Source: Cohnella silvisoli
Lineage (GTDB): Bacteria > Bacillota > Bacilli > Paenibacillales > Paenibacillaceae
NCBI RefSeq assembly: GCF_021190915.1
Contig: NZ_JAIOAP010000010.1
Span: 211,523-275,522, forward strand
DNA: 64,000 bases
Reading direction: 5' to 3'
Positions 16,547 to 25,262 of the stretch are shown here, piece after piece (within the stretch, counting starts at the first letter, position 1; each line of letters opens with the position of its first letter). Position numbers and translations under genes: made by a program. Under the pieces are notes generated by a model. The model was not told where the DNA came from, searched no databases, and saw nothing but the letters and a program-made list of their open reading frames with translations.

Positions 16547-18254
16547 CGATTTTATTTCTCCCCGAAATCGCCCCGTGAAGCCACCAAATAACGATCCCTG
16601 CCAAACCCGGCATAAGAAGGCTAAACACTCCCCCGAAGAAATCTCCTGGGAGCCCGTCGAACATCATCTGCATGCCCATTAATGTCGCGTCTAGCGTTAC
16701 GTGTGCAAATATAACGGTAATGACCCCGAATCGCAGCATGAACCATCCGAACAAGATGGACATGATGACAAGCTCGATGATTCGGGTATAAACCGGGTAG
16801 ATGGCATATCCGACATGGCCCATTGCCCATAACAGCCCTGGGGGGATCATGGCAACAGTCGTCAATACGATCGCCGTTCTGCGCGAAGGCTCTCGACGGA
16901 GCAGCTTGCGCGCTCCTCCCACGAACCAGCTGCGAAATACGCCTATGCCGAGCAAGCGGCTTTGCAGCTCTTCCGAAATGCCGGCGCACCATGCCAGGAG
17001 AGGGAGCAGCAAAGGATAAGTCATATTGTACATAGACTGCGATGCGTCCGAAGAAGCGAAAGAGCCGAGCGACTTTTCCAACACCAGAAGGATGATGGAT
17101 TGCGCCCCCAGCAATATAAAGGCAAGGAAATAACCTTCCCGCATGCTCCTAAGCACGGCAGCCCCATAGTTCGATTCATTCCACCGGGGCCAAAGCGAAC
17201 GCCCCATCGATTTCCAGAGGCCATCACCGCCGACCGCCGAAAAATAGGTGAGAATGGCCATTGCTGCGTAGGTAACGAGACTGATGACGAGGTTAACGTT
17301 ATCCCCCACGTTTGCCCCCGCTTTCCAAGTTCCAGCTCTCAGTCCAGGTAACATATTAAAGGTTAAGCCTGCGTATAGCGCGAAAAATAAGGCCGCTAAA
17401 AATATCCCGCGACGGTAGGATGTATATTTTCCGTGCGTACCCGTGTAGACAATGGCGATGATGAACAAGATGATTTGAGGCAAAATAAATCCTAAAATGG
17501 ATAGTTTGGCAGACAGCTTCTCCTGATCCTTCATGTAGGCTGTAAAGGAAGCGGGCAAATCAACGCCATAAGTAACCGAACCCCCGGCCCATGGAGGGAA
17601 GGAGGATTTGAACACGCTGAAGCCGTCCGGAACAGCGACTTTAAGCCACAGTCGAGACTCTCCAATGTTTGCTTTCCGGGAAACGAATTTAACGCTGCCC
17701 GTCTTCTTGTCATTTCCGATCCATTCCCAATCTTGCGGCGTGACTCCCCAGAATTGCGCGTAGTCAAGTGCATGAGCGGCTAGCTTGTCGGTTTCCATGA
17801 CAGGCTTATCGACAACTTTATTCGTCGCGCCAGCGTTGTTCAGATGCTGCCAAGCGACTAATTTGCCTGTTTCCATATGTATGTAAAGCAGCAAAGCTTC
17901 AGCTTTATCGCGTAAATGCAATTTAACGGCATAGACATCCGTCGGAGCAAACTTTGACCATTTTTTATTATAAGAATCCATAAGTTGATTTTTAGTAAAG
18001 TAGCCTACCGTATCGCTGTCGGAAAGATGGGTAACCGTGACTGCATCTACTTCCTCATGCTTGATCCCGAATCGGGATGTTGCCCATTCGAACGCTTTGT
18101 TCTCAGCCGTGGTCCTCGTCATGACGGGATGAACGTCCGTTGTAAACAATTGGCCGGTTACGGGGAAAACTTGAATGAGCAAGAAAAGCAATAAACCTAT
18201 AGCAGCCGTCCATAACCAGCGCTTATCCAGTTGAAATGGGCTTAATCGGTCCAA
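16539..18254 (-). CDS. CPBP-family intramembrane metalloprotease
   Basis: A 571-residue protein. One N-terminal helix is followed by a ~200-residue extracytoplasmic region and then about eight helices carrying the CAAX/Abi (CPBP) motifs: AGISEELQSRLLGIGVF (EExxxR), a later GHVGYAIYP and FGVITVIFAHVTLDATLMG. These residues bind the catalytic metal in the Rce1 fold. The start is read as TTG 18254 after AGGAGAG; the nearby ATG is in another frame and ends after 12 codons. The gene converges on, and overlaps, the histidine kinase. Substrate unknown. Confidence 0.85.
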   Translation of the reverse strand: MDRLSPFQLDKRWLWTAAIGLLLFLLIQVFPVTGQLFTTDVHPVMTRTTAENKAFEWATSRFGIKHEEVDAVTVTHLSDSDTVGYFTKNQLMDSYNKKWSKFAPTDVYAVKLHLRDKAEALLLYIHMETGKLVAWQHLNNAGATNKVVDKPVMETDKLAAHALDYAQFWGVTPQDWEWIGNDKKTGSVKFVSRKANIGESRLWLKVAVPDGFSVFKSSFPPWAGGSVTYGVDLPASFTAYMKDQEKLSAKLSILGFILPQIILFIIAIVYTGTHGKYTSYRRGIFLAALFFALYAGLTFNMLPGLRAGTWKAGANVGDNVNLVISLVTYAAMAILTYFSAVGGDGLWKSMGRSLWPRWNESNYGAAVLRSMREGYFLAFILLGAQSIILLVLEKSLGSFASSDASQSMYNMTYPLLLPLLAWCAGISEELQSRLLGIGVFRSWFVGGARKLLRREPSRRTAIVLTTVAMIPPGLLWAMGHVGYAIYPVYTRIIELVIMSILFGWFMLRFGVITVIFAHVTLDATLMGMQMMFDGLPGDFFGGVFSLLMPGLAGIVIWWLHGAISGRNKIAT

Positions 18255-18457
18255 ATTTCATCTCTCCTCATTCAAAACAAGCTCAAGTAAACGCATACAG
18301 TGGGTGTAATCTAATTCGCTGCCTTATTTTCATCAAGTATCTCGTATTTTCGACGAAAATGAAAGGAAAGGGATCGATAATCGTTGTCCGGGGCCTGATC
18401 TATGGGTAAGCTATTCGTTAAATCGTCCAAATGAGTCGGTATGCCCCCATTCTGGTG

Positions 18458-18486
18458 TTGTCCCCCTCGGTTGGAAAGAATATAAT
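18458..18486 (+). promoter_or_regulatory. Sigma-A promoter of the potassium operon
   Basis: TTGTCC, 17-base spacer, perfect TATAAT (18481-18486), ~30 bases upstream of the riboswitch. Confidence 0.7.
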
Positions 18487-18515
18487 TCGTAGGTACGTTT
18501 TTAATTAGATTAATA

Positions 18516-18676
18516 TCTAGCCGAATTTCTTAAGATGAAAACGGGGGAACCAACTCATCGCCGATACAAGCTATTTGTATTCGGAGATCCCGGGGTGAAT
18601 TCCTATCGCTTAAACTCGCGATGGATAGGGCAGCCTGTTCGAGCCCGAACCCGACAGCTAACCTCGTAGGCTATGT
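18516..18676 (+). ncRNA. Cyclic-di-AMP riboswitch (ydaO/yuaA class) before ktr genes
   Basis: Conserved ydaO elements appear in order: GGGGGAACC (18543), GGGGTGAAT (18592), GGGCAGCC, CGAGCCCGAACCCGACAGCT and AACCTCGTAGGC. The closing stem P1 pairs TAGCC (18518-18522) with GGCTA (18669-18673). In known members ligand binding promotes termination and shuts off potassium uptake, which fits the downstream genes and the terminator at 18703. Confidence 0.93.
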
Positions 18677-18702
18677 GCGAACAGGACTCGTGTGCGAAAT
18701 TG

Positions 18703-18729
18703 AAGCACTGGGGTTCCAGTGCTTTTTTT
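18703..18729 (+). terminator. Riboswitch expression platform terminator
   Basis: AAGCACTGG-ggtt-CCAGTGCTT perfect stem and seven T residues, 27 bases after P1 and 31 bases before the ktrB start. Confidence 0.9.
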
Positions 18730-18760
18730 GTTGCGTGAATTTAGGTAAGAGGTGACCTGT

Positions 18761-20104
18761 TTGTTCAAACGATTAGTGAGATGGTTTAGCGCTTCGCCTC
18801 CAAGAGCTTTGCTGATGGGTTTTGGATTTATTATCTTTGCAGGCGCTCAACTGCTGAGATTGCCAATGGCTTCGGAAAGCGGGCAATCAACGTCTTTTAT
18901 CGATGCGCTGTTTACGGCAACCTCCGCCACATGTGTCACAGGGCTGGTTGTCTTCGATACCGGAACTTATTTTTCCACTTTCGGTCATTGGGTTATTCTT
19001 GTGCTTATTCAGATCGGCGGAATCGGCTTCATGACGATGGCTACGCTCTTCGCGCTCATCCTTAGAAGGCGGATTTCGTTAAAGGAAAGGCTGATTCTGC
19101 AAGAATCCCTGAATCAAGGCAGCATCGAAGGGCTCGTCAGACTCGTCAGAAAAGTAATCCTATTCGCATTGGCTATCGAATCTGTTGGCGCGGTATTGTT
19201 CACCATCCGATTCATGTTCGATATGAATATCGGGCAAGCGATTTATCATGGAGTATTCCATTCGATTTCCATATTCAACAATGCGGGGTTTGACCTGACC
19301 GGCGATTTCCGCAGCTTAACCGGTTATTCCAGCGATTTGTACATGAATGTCGTTTCGATGGGGTTAATCATTCTAGGCGGCTTCGGCTTTATCGTGCTTG
19401 CGGATTTATTCGAAATACGGCGTAAGCGGAAGTTTTCATTGCATACTAAGGTTGTCCTTTCCGTTACGGCTTTATTGGTCGTAAGCGGGACGCTGATCAT
19501 TTTCCTATTCGAGTTCACGAATGGACGATCATTTGGGAATAACGGCATCGGCCACAAAATACTCATCTCCTTGTTCCAATCCGTTACGACTCGTTCCGGC
19601 GGCGTCACAACGGTAGATATTACGGAATTTCGTCAGGCAACCCAGTTTTTCATCATCATCTTGATGTTTATCGGTGCATCGCCAGGCTCGACGGGCGGAG
19701 GAATCAAGACCACTACGTTCGCGGTATTGGTCGGTGCGGTGCTGGCGATGATACGCGGCAAAGAAGATGTTGTGTTGTTTCGTCTCCGTTTGGCGCAAGA
19801 GCGAGTGTACAAGGCCGTGACTGTAACCTTATTCTGCATCGGGATCGTAATGCTGGGTACGATGTTATTGGCAACGACTGAGGATGCGGCATTCCTGACC
19901 ATATTGTTCGAGGCCACCTCTGCTTTCGGTACTGTCGGTTTGTCGATGGGGCTGACGGGGGAATTATCCTTTACGGGAAAACTAACGATTATTTTCCTCA
20001 TGTTCATCGGACGTCTGGGGCCTTTGACTTTGACCTATGCGCTCGGTCCTAAACCGGGACGTATGCTTTATCGCCATGCAGAAGGTAAAATGATAATCGG
20101 ATGA
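18761..20104 (+). CDS. ktrB: TrkH/KtrB-family potassium channel subunit, copy 1
   Basis: Potassium uptake pore of the Ktr system, 447 residues, eight membrane helices in four M-P-M repeats. Pore loops: TATSATCVTGLVV, FNNAGFDLTG, RSGGVTTVD and SAFGTVGLSMG. The third loop reads R-S-G-G-V where the next gene and canonical KtrB have T-A-G. SPGSTGGGIKTTTFAVL is the gating-region signature. The start is TTG 18761 (MFKRLVRWF, aligning with the MFRKFYRT start of the second copy) after AAGAGGTG, rather than GTG 18752. It is controlled by the c-di-AMP riboswitch. Confidence 0.92.
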   Translation: MFKRLVRWFSASPPRALLMGFGFIIFAGAQLLRLPMASESGQSTSFIDALFTATSATCVTGLVVFDTGTYFSTFGHWVILVLIQIGGIGFMTMATLFALILRRRISLKERLILQESLNQGSIEGLVRLVRKVILFALAIESVGAVLFTIRFMFDMNIGQAIYHGVFHSISIFNNAGFDLTGDFRSLTGYSSDLYMNVVSMGLIILGGFGFIVLADLFEIRRKRKFSLHTKVVLSVTALLVVSGTLIIFLFEFTNGRSFGNNGIGHKILISLFQSVTTRSGGVTTVDITEFRQATQFFIIILMFIGASPGSTGGGIKTTTFAVLVGAVLAMIRGKEDVVLFRLRLAQERVYKAVTVTLFCIGIVMLGTMLLATTEDAAFLTILFEATSAFGTVGLSMGLTGELSFTGKLTIIFLMFIGRLGPLTLTYALGPKPGRMLYRHAEGKMIIG

Positions 20105-20118
20105 TGGAGTGTGGAATT

Positions 20119-21465
20119 ATGTTTCGTAAGTTTTATCGGACAATAGCGGCCTCGCCTCCGCGAATTCTTGTTCTTGGGTTCGCGGCCATTATTTTTCTGG
20201 GAGCCGGCCTGCTTATGCTGCCTTTCTCTCATGCGAACGGCGAAGCTCCCCGTTTCATCGATGCATTGTTTACGGCGACTTCCGCCACATGCGTTACGGG
20301 GCTGGTTGTCGTCGATACAGGTACTTACTGGACAATGGCCGGGCAAATCATCATCCTGTCGATGATTCAAATCGGCGGTCTTGGTTTCATGACGATGGCA
20401 ACGTTGTTCGCTATTTTCCTTAAACGGAGAATTTCGTTAAAGGAAAGGCTCGTTCTGCAGGAAGCCTTTAACCAAACGAGCATTGAAGGCATTATCCGTC
20501 TCGTGCGCAAGGTTGTTATCTACGCTTTAACGATTGAGTTAGTTGGCGCGGTACTGTTCTCGATTCGGTTTATGTTCGATATGCCTGTCGGGGAAGCGAT
20601 ATACAAAGGCATTTTTCACGCGGTTTCTTTTTTCAACAATGCCGGCTTTGATATCATGGGAGACTATCGCAGCTTGGTCGACTATGTAGGCGATCCGCTC
20701 GTCAATATCGTAACGATGCTGCTCATCATTCTGGGAGGACTCGGGTTTGTCGTCCTCGCGGATTTGGTCGATATCCGCAATCCCAAGCGGAAGCTATCGC
20801 TTCATTCCAAAGTCGTGCTCAGCATGACCGGCTTCTTGATTGTAGCTGGAGCGGTTGTCATCCTTCTATTTGAATTTTCCAACGGACGGACGATGGGGCC
20901 GCTAAATTTTGGAGAAAAGCTTCTGGCTGCATTTATGCAATCCGTATCGCCAAGGACAGCCGGGGTTAATACGGTTGATCTTGCGGGGCTAAGACAGGCA
21001 ACTCAATTCGTCATCGTTATTCTCATGTTTATCGGAGCGTCGCCGGGCTCCACGGGCGGCGGGATCAAGACGACGACGTTCACTGCGCTCGTTGGAGCCG
21101 TTATCGCCATGGTCAGGGGCAAGGAAGATGTCGTTCTGTTCAAATACAGACTCGCCCAGGAACGGGTATATAAAGCGCTGACGGTTACGTTATTCGCATT
21201 CGGGCTCGTTATTCTCGCCACGATGATTTTGTCGACAACGGAGGATCACCACTTCCTGATGATTTTATTTGAAGTGACGTCGGCCTTCGGAACCGTTGGA
21301 CTAACGATGGGGTTGACGACGCAATTAACGTTGGCGGGTAAAATCATCATTATTCTCATGATGTTCATCGGCCGGTTAGGGCCGTTGACCTTGACTTATG
21401 CGCTTGGACCGAAGCAAGGCCGTCTGATGTATCGCAATGCAGAAGGAAAAATCATAATCGGATAG
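20119..21465 (+). CDS. ktrB: TrkH/KtrB-family potassium channel subunit, copy 2
   Basis: A second 448-residue KtrB, clearly a tandem paralogue of the gene before it: SPPRILVLGFAAIIFLGAGLLMLPFSHANGEAPRFIDALFTATSATCVTGL aligns along its length. Pore loops are TSATCVTGL, FNNAGFDIMG, PRTAGVNTVD and SAFGTVGLTMG, the expected filter glycines. The start is ATG 20119 with GGAG upstream; an ATG at 20101 overlaps the first gene's stop. It is directly followed by ktrA, the ring that gates it. Confidence 0.93.
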   Translation: MFRKFYRTIAASPPRILVLGFAAIIFLGAGLLMLPFSHANGEAPRFIDALFTATSATCVTGLVVVDTGTYWTMAGQIIILSMIQIGGLGFMTMATLFAIFLKRRISLKERLVLQEAFNQTSIEGIIRLVRKVVIYALTIELVGAVLFSIRFMFDMPVGEAIYKGIFHAVSFFNNAGFDIMGDYRSLVDYVGDPLVNIVTMLLIILGGLGFVVLADLVDIRNPKRKLSLHSKVVLSMTGFLIVAGAVVILLFEFSNGRTMGPLNFGEKLLAAFMQSVSPRTAGVNTVDLAGLRQATQFVIVILMFIGASPGSTGGGIKTTTFTALVGAVIAMVRGKEDVVLFKYRLAQERVYKALTVTLFAFGLVILATMILSTTEDHHFLMILFEVTSAFGTVGLTMGLTTQLTLAGKIIIILMMFIGRLGPLTLTYALGPKQGRLMYRNAEGKIIIG

Positions 21466-21478
21466 AGGACGAAGAGAC

Positions 21479-22141
21479 ATGAAGATGAATCAATTTGTAA
21501 TTATCGGACTAGGCCGTTTCGGTTCAAGCTTGGGAAGAGAACTGATCAAGCTCGGTTACGAAGTGCTCGGCGTCGATCGCGACGAGGAGAAGGTGCAGGA
21601 GCTTTCCCATGTGCTCACGCATGCTGTAGTGGCTGATGCTACGGAGGAAGAAGTTCTTCGGTCCATAGGCGCGCGGAATTTCGATTGCGGTGTCGTCGCG
21701 ATCGGAGACGATATCCAAGCAAGCATATTGGCCACAATTCTGCTTAAAGACCTCGGCGTTAAGAAGGTCGTGGCCAAAGCGGTGTCCGATTTGCATGGAC
21801 GGGTGCTGGAGCGTGTAGGCGTTGACCGGATCATCTATCCGGAGAGGGATATGGGCGTAAGGGTAGCGCATCAGCTTGTATCGCCTAACCTGCTCGATTA
21901 TATCGAACTGTCTAAGCAATATACGATCGCCGAGCTCGCGGTTCCGCAATGCTTGTCGGGCAAGTCTCTTGACGACGTGAATCCAAGAGGTCGATTCGGC
22001 TGCAGCATCGTGGCTATCAACAAACCGAAAGGCATCATTATCGCGCCCGTGGCGAAGGATGTATTGTCACAGGATGATGTCATGGTCGTCATCGGTACGA
22101 ACTATCAGATCGAACAATTCCAACACTCAATCGGGCAATAG
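21479..22141 (+). CDS. ktrA: KtrA-type RCK regulatory subunit of potassium uptake
   Basis: A 220-residue cytoplasmic regulator that forms an octameric ring under KtrB and binds ATP/ADP or NAD(H). RCK_N: FVIIGLGRFGSSLGRELIKLGYEVLGVDRDEEKV (Rossmann GxGxxG), then DATEEEVLRSIGA. RCK_C from about residue 135 (YTIAELAVPQCLSGKSLDDVNPRGRFGCSIVAI) is the c-di-AMP-binding type of domain in homologues. A c-di-AMP effect would thus act both on this protein and on its mRNA. Short gaps on both sides put it in the operon. Confidence 0.94.
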   Translation: MKMNQFVIIGLGRFGSSLGRELIKLGYEVLGVDRDEEKVQELSHVLTHAVVADATEEEVLRSIGARNFDCGVVAIGDDIQASILATILLKDLGVKKVVAKAVSDLHGRVLERVGVDRIIYPERDMGVRVAHQLVSPNLLDYIELSKQYTIAELAVPQCLSGKSLDDVNPRGRFGCSIVAINKPKGIIIAPVAKDVLSQDDVMVVIGTNYQIEQFQHSIGQ

Positions 22142-22155
22142 CCGGGGGCAAGCGA

Positions 22156-23385
22156 ATGGAAAACACAGTCATGCAAACGGTACATCATCTATTGCTGCTG
22201 CTTCTGCTTGTTTTCGGTGCTGGGATGATATCCGGGAGGTTGGCGGCTTGGCTGAAAGTACCCGACGTTGTTTTGTATATAGCTGCCGGGATGCTGCTCG
22301 GACAGGGAATGCATCTGATTAACGAAGAAAGCAGCTCCCTTACGAATCAAATGATATTGGCCGTTGGATCGGCTCTTATTCTGTTCGACGGCGGTCGCAA
22401 CATTCGTTGGCATGGTCTAAGACAGGTGGGATTGTCTGTCACGCTCCTTAGCACGGTTGGAGTTATACTTACTACCGGGGTCGCGGGATACGTGGCTCAT
22501 GGCGTGTTCGGGCTTGATTGGACGACGTCCTTATTATTAGGAGCAGTTATCTCTTCTACCGATCCAGCGACCATCATACCGGTGTTCCGTCAAGTTAAAG
22601 TACGAGAACGTTTGCGGGAGACGGTGGAGAGCGAGTCGGCGTTTAACGATGCGACAGGGTCCATCTTAACGTTCGCTCTGCTGGCTGCTTTAACGAGCGG
22701 TCTTTCGCCAAGCATCGGACATGTTTCGCTCGATTTCTTGAAAACGGCAATCGGTGGCTTGGCGGTCGGCGTTGTCGTATCGGTCGTGACTGTTTTCCTG
22801 GTTGCCCATGCCAAATGGGGATGGTTTCGCGAGTATGCCGCGATATCTATGCTCTCGGTTGCCATAGCCGCGTATTTGATCGGCGACATGATTCATGTGA
22901 GCGGATTAATGGCCACCTTCACGGCGGGTCTCGTTTGGGGGAATGCCCACCATTTTGGATTATCCATGAAAGACAAGGTAACGGAGATGGGCCATGTCGC
23001 GGACAATGCATCCGTTATGATGCGGATGTTTATTTTCGTATTATTAGGCAGCCAAGTGAATTTTTCATTGCTCGGAACGTATTTCTGGCCCGCGCTTGCG
23101 GTTGTTCTCGTTCTCGTGTTCGTCGCGCGTCCCCTTACCGTGTTCGCTTCCGTTTTGCCGGACGTTCGAACTCGTTGGACTTGGAAAGAAATGCTGTTCA
23201 TGTGCTGGGTAAGGGAAACGGGCGTAATCCCTGCAGCATTATCGGGAATGATCGTCGCTTCAGGCATACCTCATGCCGATCGGGTGGCTGCCGTCGTATT
23301 CATGGCGATCGTGTTTACGATTCTGGTGCAGGCAAGTACAACGGCCTGGCTTGCTCGGAAATTGGGTTTAGAGGAAAAGTCTTAA
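22156..23385 (+). CDS. Cation:proton antiporter (CPA family)
   Basis: A 409-residue antiporter with about 12 helices. SSTDPATIIPVFRQVKVRERLRETVESESAFNDATGSILTFALL holds the conserved S-T-D-P unwound helix and the F-N-D ion-binding motif of Na+(K+)/H+ exchangers. No C-terminal RCK domain is present. Starting 14 bases after ktrA, it is the last gene in a riboswitch-controlled operon, so a potassium or sodium exporter is co-expressed with potassium uptake genes. Ion specificity cannot be told from sequence. The ribosome site is weak (GGGGGC). Confidence 0.88.
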   Translation: MENTVMQTVHHLLLLLLLVFGAGMISGRLAAWLKVPDVVLYIAAGMLLGQGMHLINEESSSLTNQMILAVGSALILFDGGRNIRWHGLRQVGLSVTLLSTVGVILTTGVAGYVAHGVFGLDWTTSLLLGAVISSTDPATIIPVFRQVKVRERLRETVESESAFNDATGSILTFALLAALTSGLSPSIGHVSLDFLKTAIGGLAVGVVVSVVTVFLVAHAKWGWFREYAAISMLSVAIAAYLIGDMIHVSGLMATFTAGLVWGNAHHFGLSMKDKVTEMGHVADNASVMMRMFIFVLLGSQVNFSLLGTYFWPALAVVLVLVFVARPLTVFASVLPDVRTRWTWKEMLFMCWVRETGVIPAALSGMIVASGIPHADRVAAVVFMAIVFTILVQASTTAWLARKLGLEEKS

Positions 23386-23460
23386 CTCTTTACTGAATGA
23401 AAAACCTCCCATTCGCTCAGGATATAGGTAAGATGAACGGTTTGGGAGAGGATGGGCGAG

Positions 23461-24228
23461 ATGAAGATGTCATTTTTCAGACAAGCGGTGATGGTGCTGA
23501 TGGGCACCGTCACCCTTTTGTCTTTGTGGGGCAATTGTTCTGCCGAGGAGGCAAAGCCATCCGGCGTGAAATGGTCCGAGCTTCAGCGGCGTTACGAAGG
23601 CGTATTCGTGTTGTCCGCATCCAGGAGTACGCGCAAAGTTGCGCTAACGTTCGACGATGTACCGGATCCGCGATTCACGCCTAAGGTGCTGGACGTACTA
23701 AGGAGGAAGAAGGTTCCGGCGACATTTTTCGTCGTGGGAACCCGCAGCGCGAAGTACCCCGACATCGTGCGCAGAATCCATCGCGAGGGTCATAATGTGG
23801 GGAATCATTCTTACAACCATCCCGACTTCTCAAAGCTGCCCCTATCGAAAGTGCAGGAGCAAATTGGCCGAGCGGAGAAGGTCATAGAAGGGATAATCGG
23901 ATTCAAGCCTAGACTTGTACGCCCCCCTTACGGAGAAATTTTGCCAAGACAGTTGGAATGGGCCAAAAAAAGGGGCTACACGGTGGTGAATTGGGATGTG
24001 GATTCTTCGGACTGGAGGCAATTGAGCGCGGATCGCGTTTTTCGGAACGTAATCCGCACGGTAAAGCCCGGCTCAATCGTTCTAATGCATGCAGGAGGCG
24101 GAAAAGGCCAGAGTTTATCCGGAACCGTCAGGGCGCTTCCAAGAATAATCGACTGGCTGCGCGAACATGATTACGAGCCGGTGACCTTAACCGAATTGCT
24201 TAGAATACCGGAGAATAGAAAAGGGTAA
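23461..24228 (+). CDS. Secreted polysaccharide deacetylase (NodB homology)
   Basis: A 255-residue exported carbohydrate esterase family 4 protein. The signal peptide covers roughly residues 1-27, ending near NCSAEE. NodB motifs: ALTFDDVPD (catalytic Asp and metal Asp), HSYNH (metal His pair), RPPYG, VNWDVDSSDW and IVLMHAG. It probably removes acetyl groups from peptidoglycan or another wall polymer. ATG 23461 is favoured by GGGAGAGG upstream, over ATG 23452. It faces the LysM-3D gene across a terminator. Confidence 0.9.
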   Translation: MKMSFFRQAVMVLMGTVTLLSLWGNCSAEEAKPSGVKWSELQRRYEGVFVLSASRSTRKVALTFDDVPDPRFTPKVLDVLRRKKVPATFFVVGTRSAKYPDIVRRIHREGHNVGNHSYNHPDFSKLPLSKVQEQIGRAEKVIEGIIGFKPRLVRPPYGEILPRQLEWAKKRGYTVVNWDVDSSDWRQLSADRVFRNVIRTVKPGSIVLMHAGGGKGQSLSGTVRALPRIIDWLREHDYEPVTLTELLRIPENRKG

Positions 24229-24230
24229 TG

Positions 24231-24279
24231 AAAAAAAGGCTATCTACGGCGCGGCCCTATGACCGCGCTTTAGATAACC
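24231..24279 (-). terminator. Terminator of the LysM-3D gene
   Basis: Arms GGCTATCTA...GCGCGG and CCGCGC...TAGATAACC. On the reverse strand the stem is followed by seven T residues, 21 bases after the stop codon. Confidence 0.85.
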
Positions 24280-24299
24280 CCATCATGGGTCGTTACTTA

Positions 24300-24962
24300 T
24301 TATTTAAGAACATACACTTTAACGTTTTGGTTTCCGAATCCGGATACGAAATCACGGGATCCCGGAACGAATATATCGATGCGGTTGCCCTTGATGGCGC
24401 CGCCCTTATCCGTGGCCGTAGCGATCAGTCCACCCGCCGGCAAACCTTCGAAATCATAACCGGTGATGTACACCTTTGTCCCGAACGGGATGACCGTTGG
24501 ATCAACGGCGATCGTTCCTAACTTAAGCGGATTGCCGAAATAGTCAACGGGGCCCCATTCGCCATTCTCTTCCGCTGAAGCCGAATAAGCGGTCGCTCTA
24601 ATGTCGATCACTTTGGAGAAGGATAGGGATTGACCGGTCGTTGTCGTGACCGACTGCACAGGCTGAGCTGGACTCGGTTCGCTGTCTAGCAACATTTGCT
24701 GGGATACGCTTTTTGCTTTCAAAGAGCCGCTTGGAACGACTAGCTTGAGACCTGCATAGATGTTCAGTGGGTCGACGTCAGGATTTGCATTGATCAGTTG
24801 CTGCAGAGGGACGTTCAATTGCTTCGACAGCTTCCAGAACGTATCGGTATCTTTGGCTGTGTAGGCCGTGGCCGCGTTCACGGTCAGTGCCGGAAGCATA
24901 AATGCTGCCCCCAATGCTAGTGCCGCCGATCGTTGACCTAACTTTTTCCAACTGTAACTCAT
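24300..24962 (-). CDS. LysM and 3D domain cell wall protein (YocH-like)
   Basis: A 220-residue secreted protein: signal peptide to about residue 30 (ALTVNAA), one LysM domain (YTAKDTDTFWKLSKQLNVPLQQLINANPDVDPLNIYAGLKLVVP), linker, then a 3D domain (IDIRATAYSASAEENG, GTIAVDPTVIPFGTKVYITGY, ATDKGGAIKGNRIDIFVP). The three aspartates of the 3D motif sit in the MltA/RpfB-like catalytic fold, so a lytic transglycosylase or wall remodelling activity is likely. AAGGAGG lies 10 bases before ATG 24962 and immediately after a c-di-AMP riboswitch, linking wall turnover to osmotic signalling. Confidence 0.92.
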   Translation of the reverse strand: MSYSWKKLGQRSAALALGAAFMLPALTVNAATAYTAKDTDTFWKLSKQLNVPLQQLINANPDVDPLNIYAGLKLVVPSGSLKAKSVSQQMLLDSEPSPAQPVQSVTTTTGQSLSFSKVIDIRATAYSASAEENGEWGPVDYFGNPLKLGTIAVDPTVIPFGTKVYITGYDFEGLPAGGLIATATDKGGAIKGNRIDIFVPGSRDFVSGFGNQNVKVYVLK

Positions 24963-24983
24963 TTGCGAATGTCCTCCTTGTTT

Positions 24984-25120
24984 GGGCCGGCGAGGTTAGC
25001 TGTCGGATTCGGACTGGGAGATCAGCCCTACGCTTTGCAGCGATTCACCCCAAGTACGTTGCGGTTGCCCACTATGTACTTTCATTCTTTTCCCCCGCAC
25101 CAGACGGTTTAGGCCGGATT
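24984..25120 (-). ncRNA. Second c-di-AMP riboswitch (ydaO class), before the LysM-3D gene
   Basis: Reverse strand shows GGGGGAA (25096-25090), CTTGGGGTGAATCG, TAGGGCTGATC, CAGTCCGAATCCGACAGCTA and AACCTCG, the same conserved blocks in the same order as the switch at 18516; GACAGCTAACCTCG is identical. P1 can form between CCGGC (25117-25113) and GCCGG (24991-24987). No terminator hairpin fits in the 8 bases between P1 and the AAGGAGG ribosome site, so control is probably at translation or by another route. Confidence 0.9.
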
Positions 25121-25262
25121 GTTTCACGGTTCAGGATACATAGGTTATTATTCCCTGACCGCTCGATTGCGATGCCGTTTTGACATGTGTAAAAGGTTAC
25201 CACAGCATCGAAGCGGTTAAAACCGGAAAGTTAAGGAAAACGACGTTAAACCCGCGCCATGA

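Noticed and set aside
18207..18244. ATG frame at the start of the CPBP protease gene
   Set aside because: This ATG, though nearer to the ribosome site, gives only 12 codons. The TTG in the long frame fits better, although a frameshift at the start cannot be fully excluded.
22815..23396. A 193-codon forward frame inside the antiporter gene
   Set aside because: Arg/Cys/Gly-rich out-of-frame translation with no ribosome site; the antiporter frame carries clear motifs.
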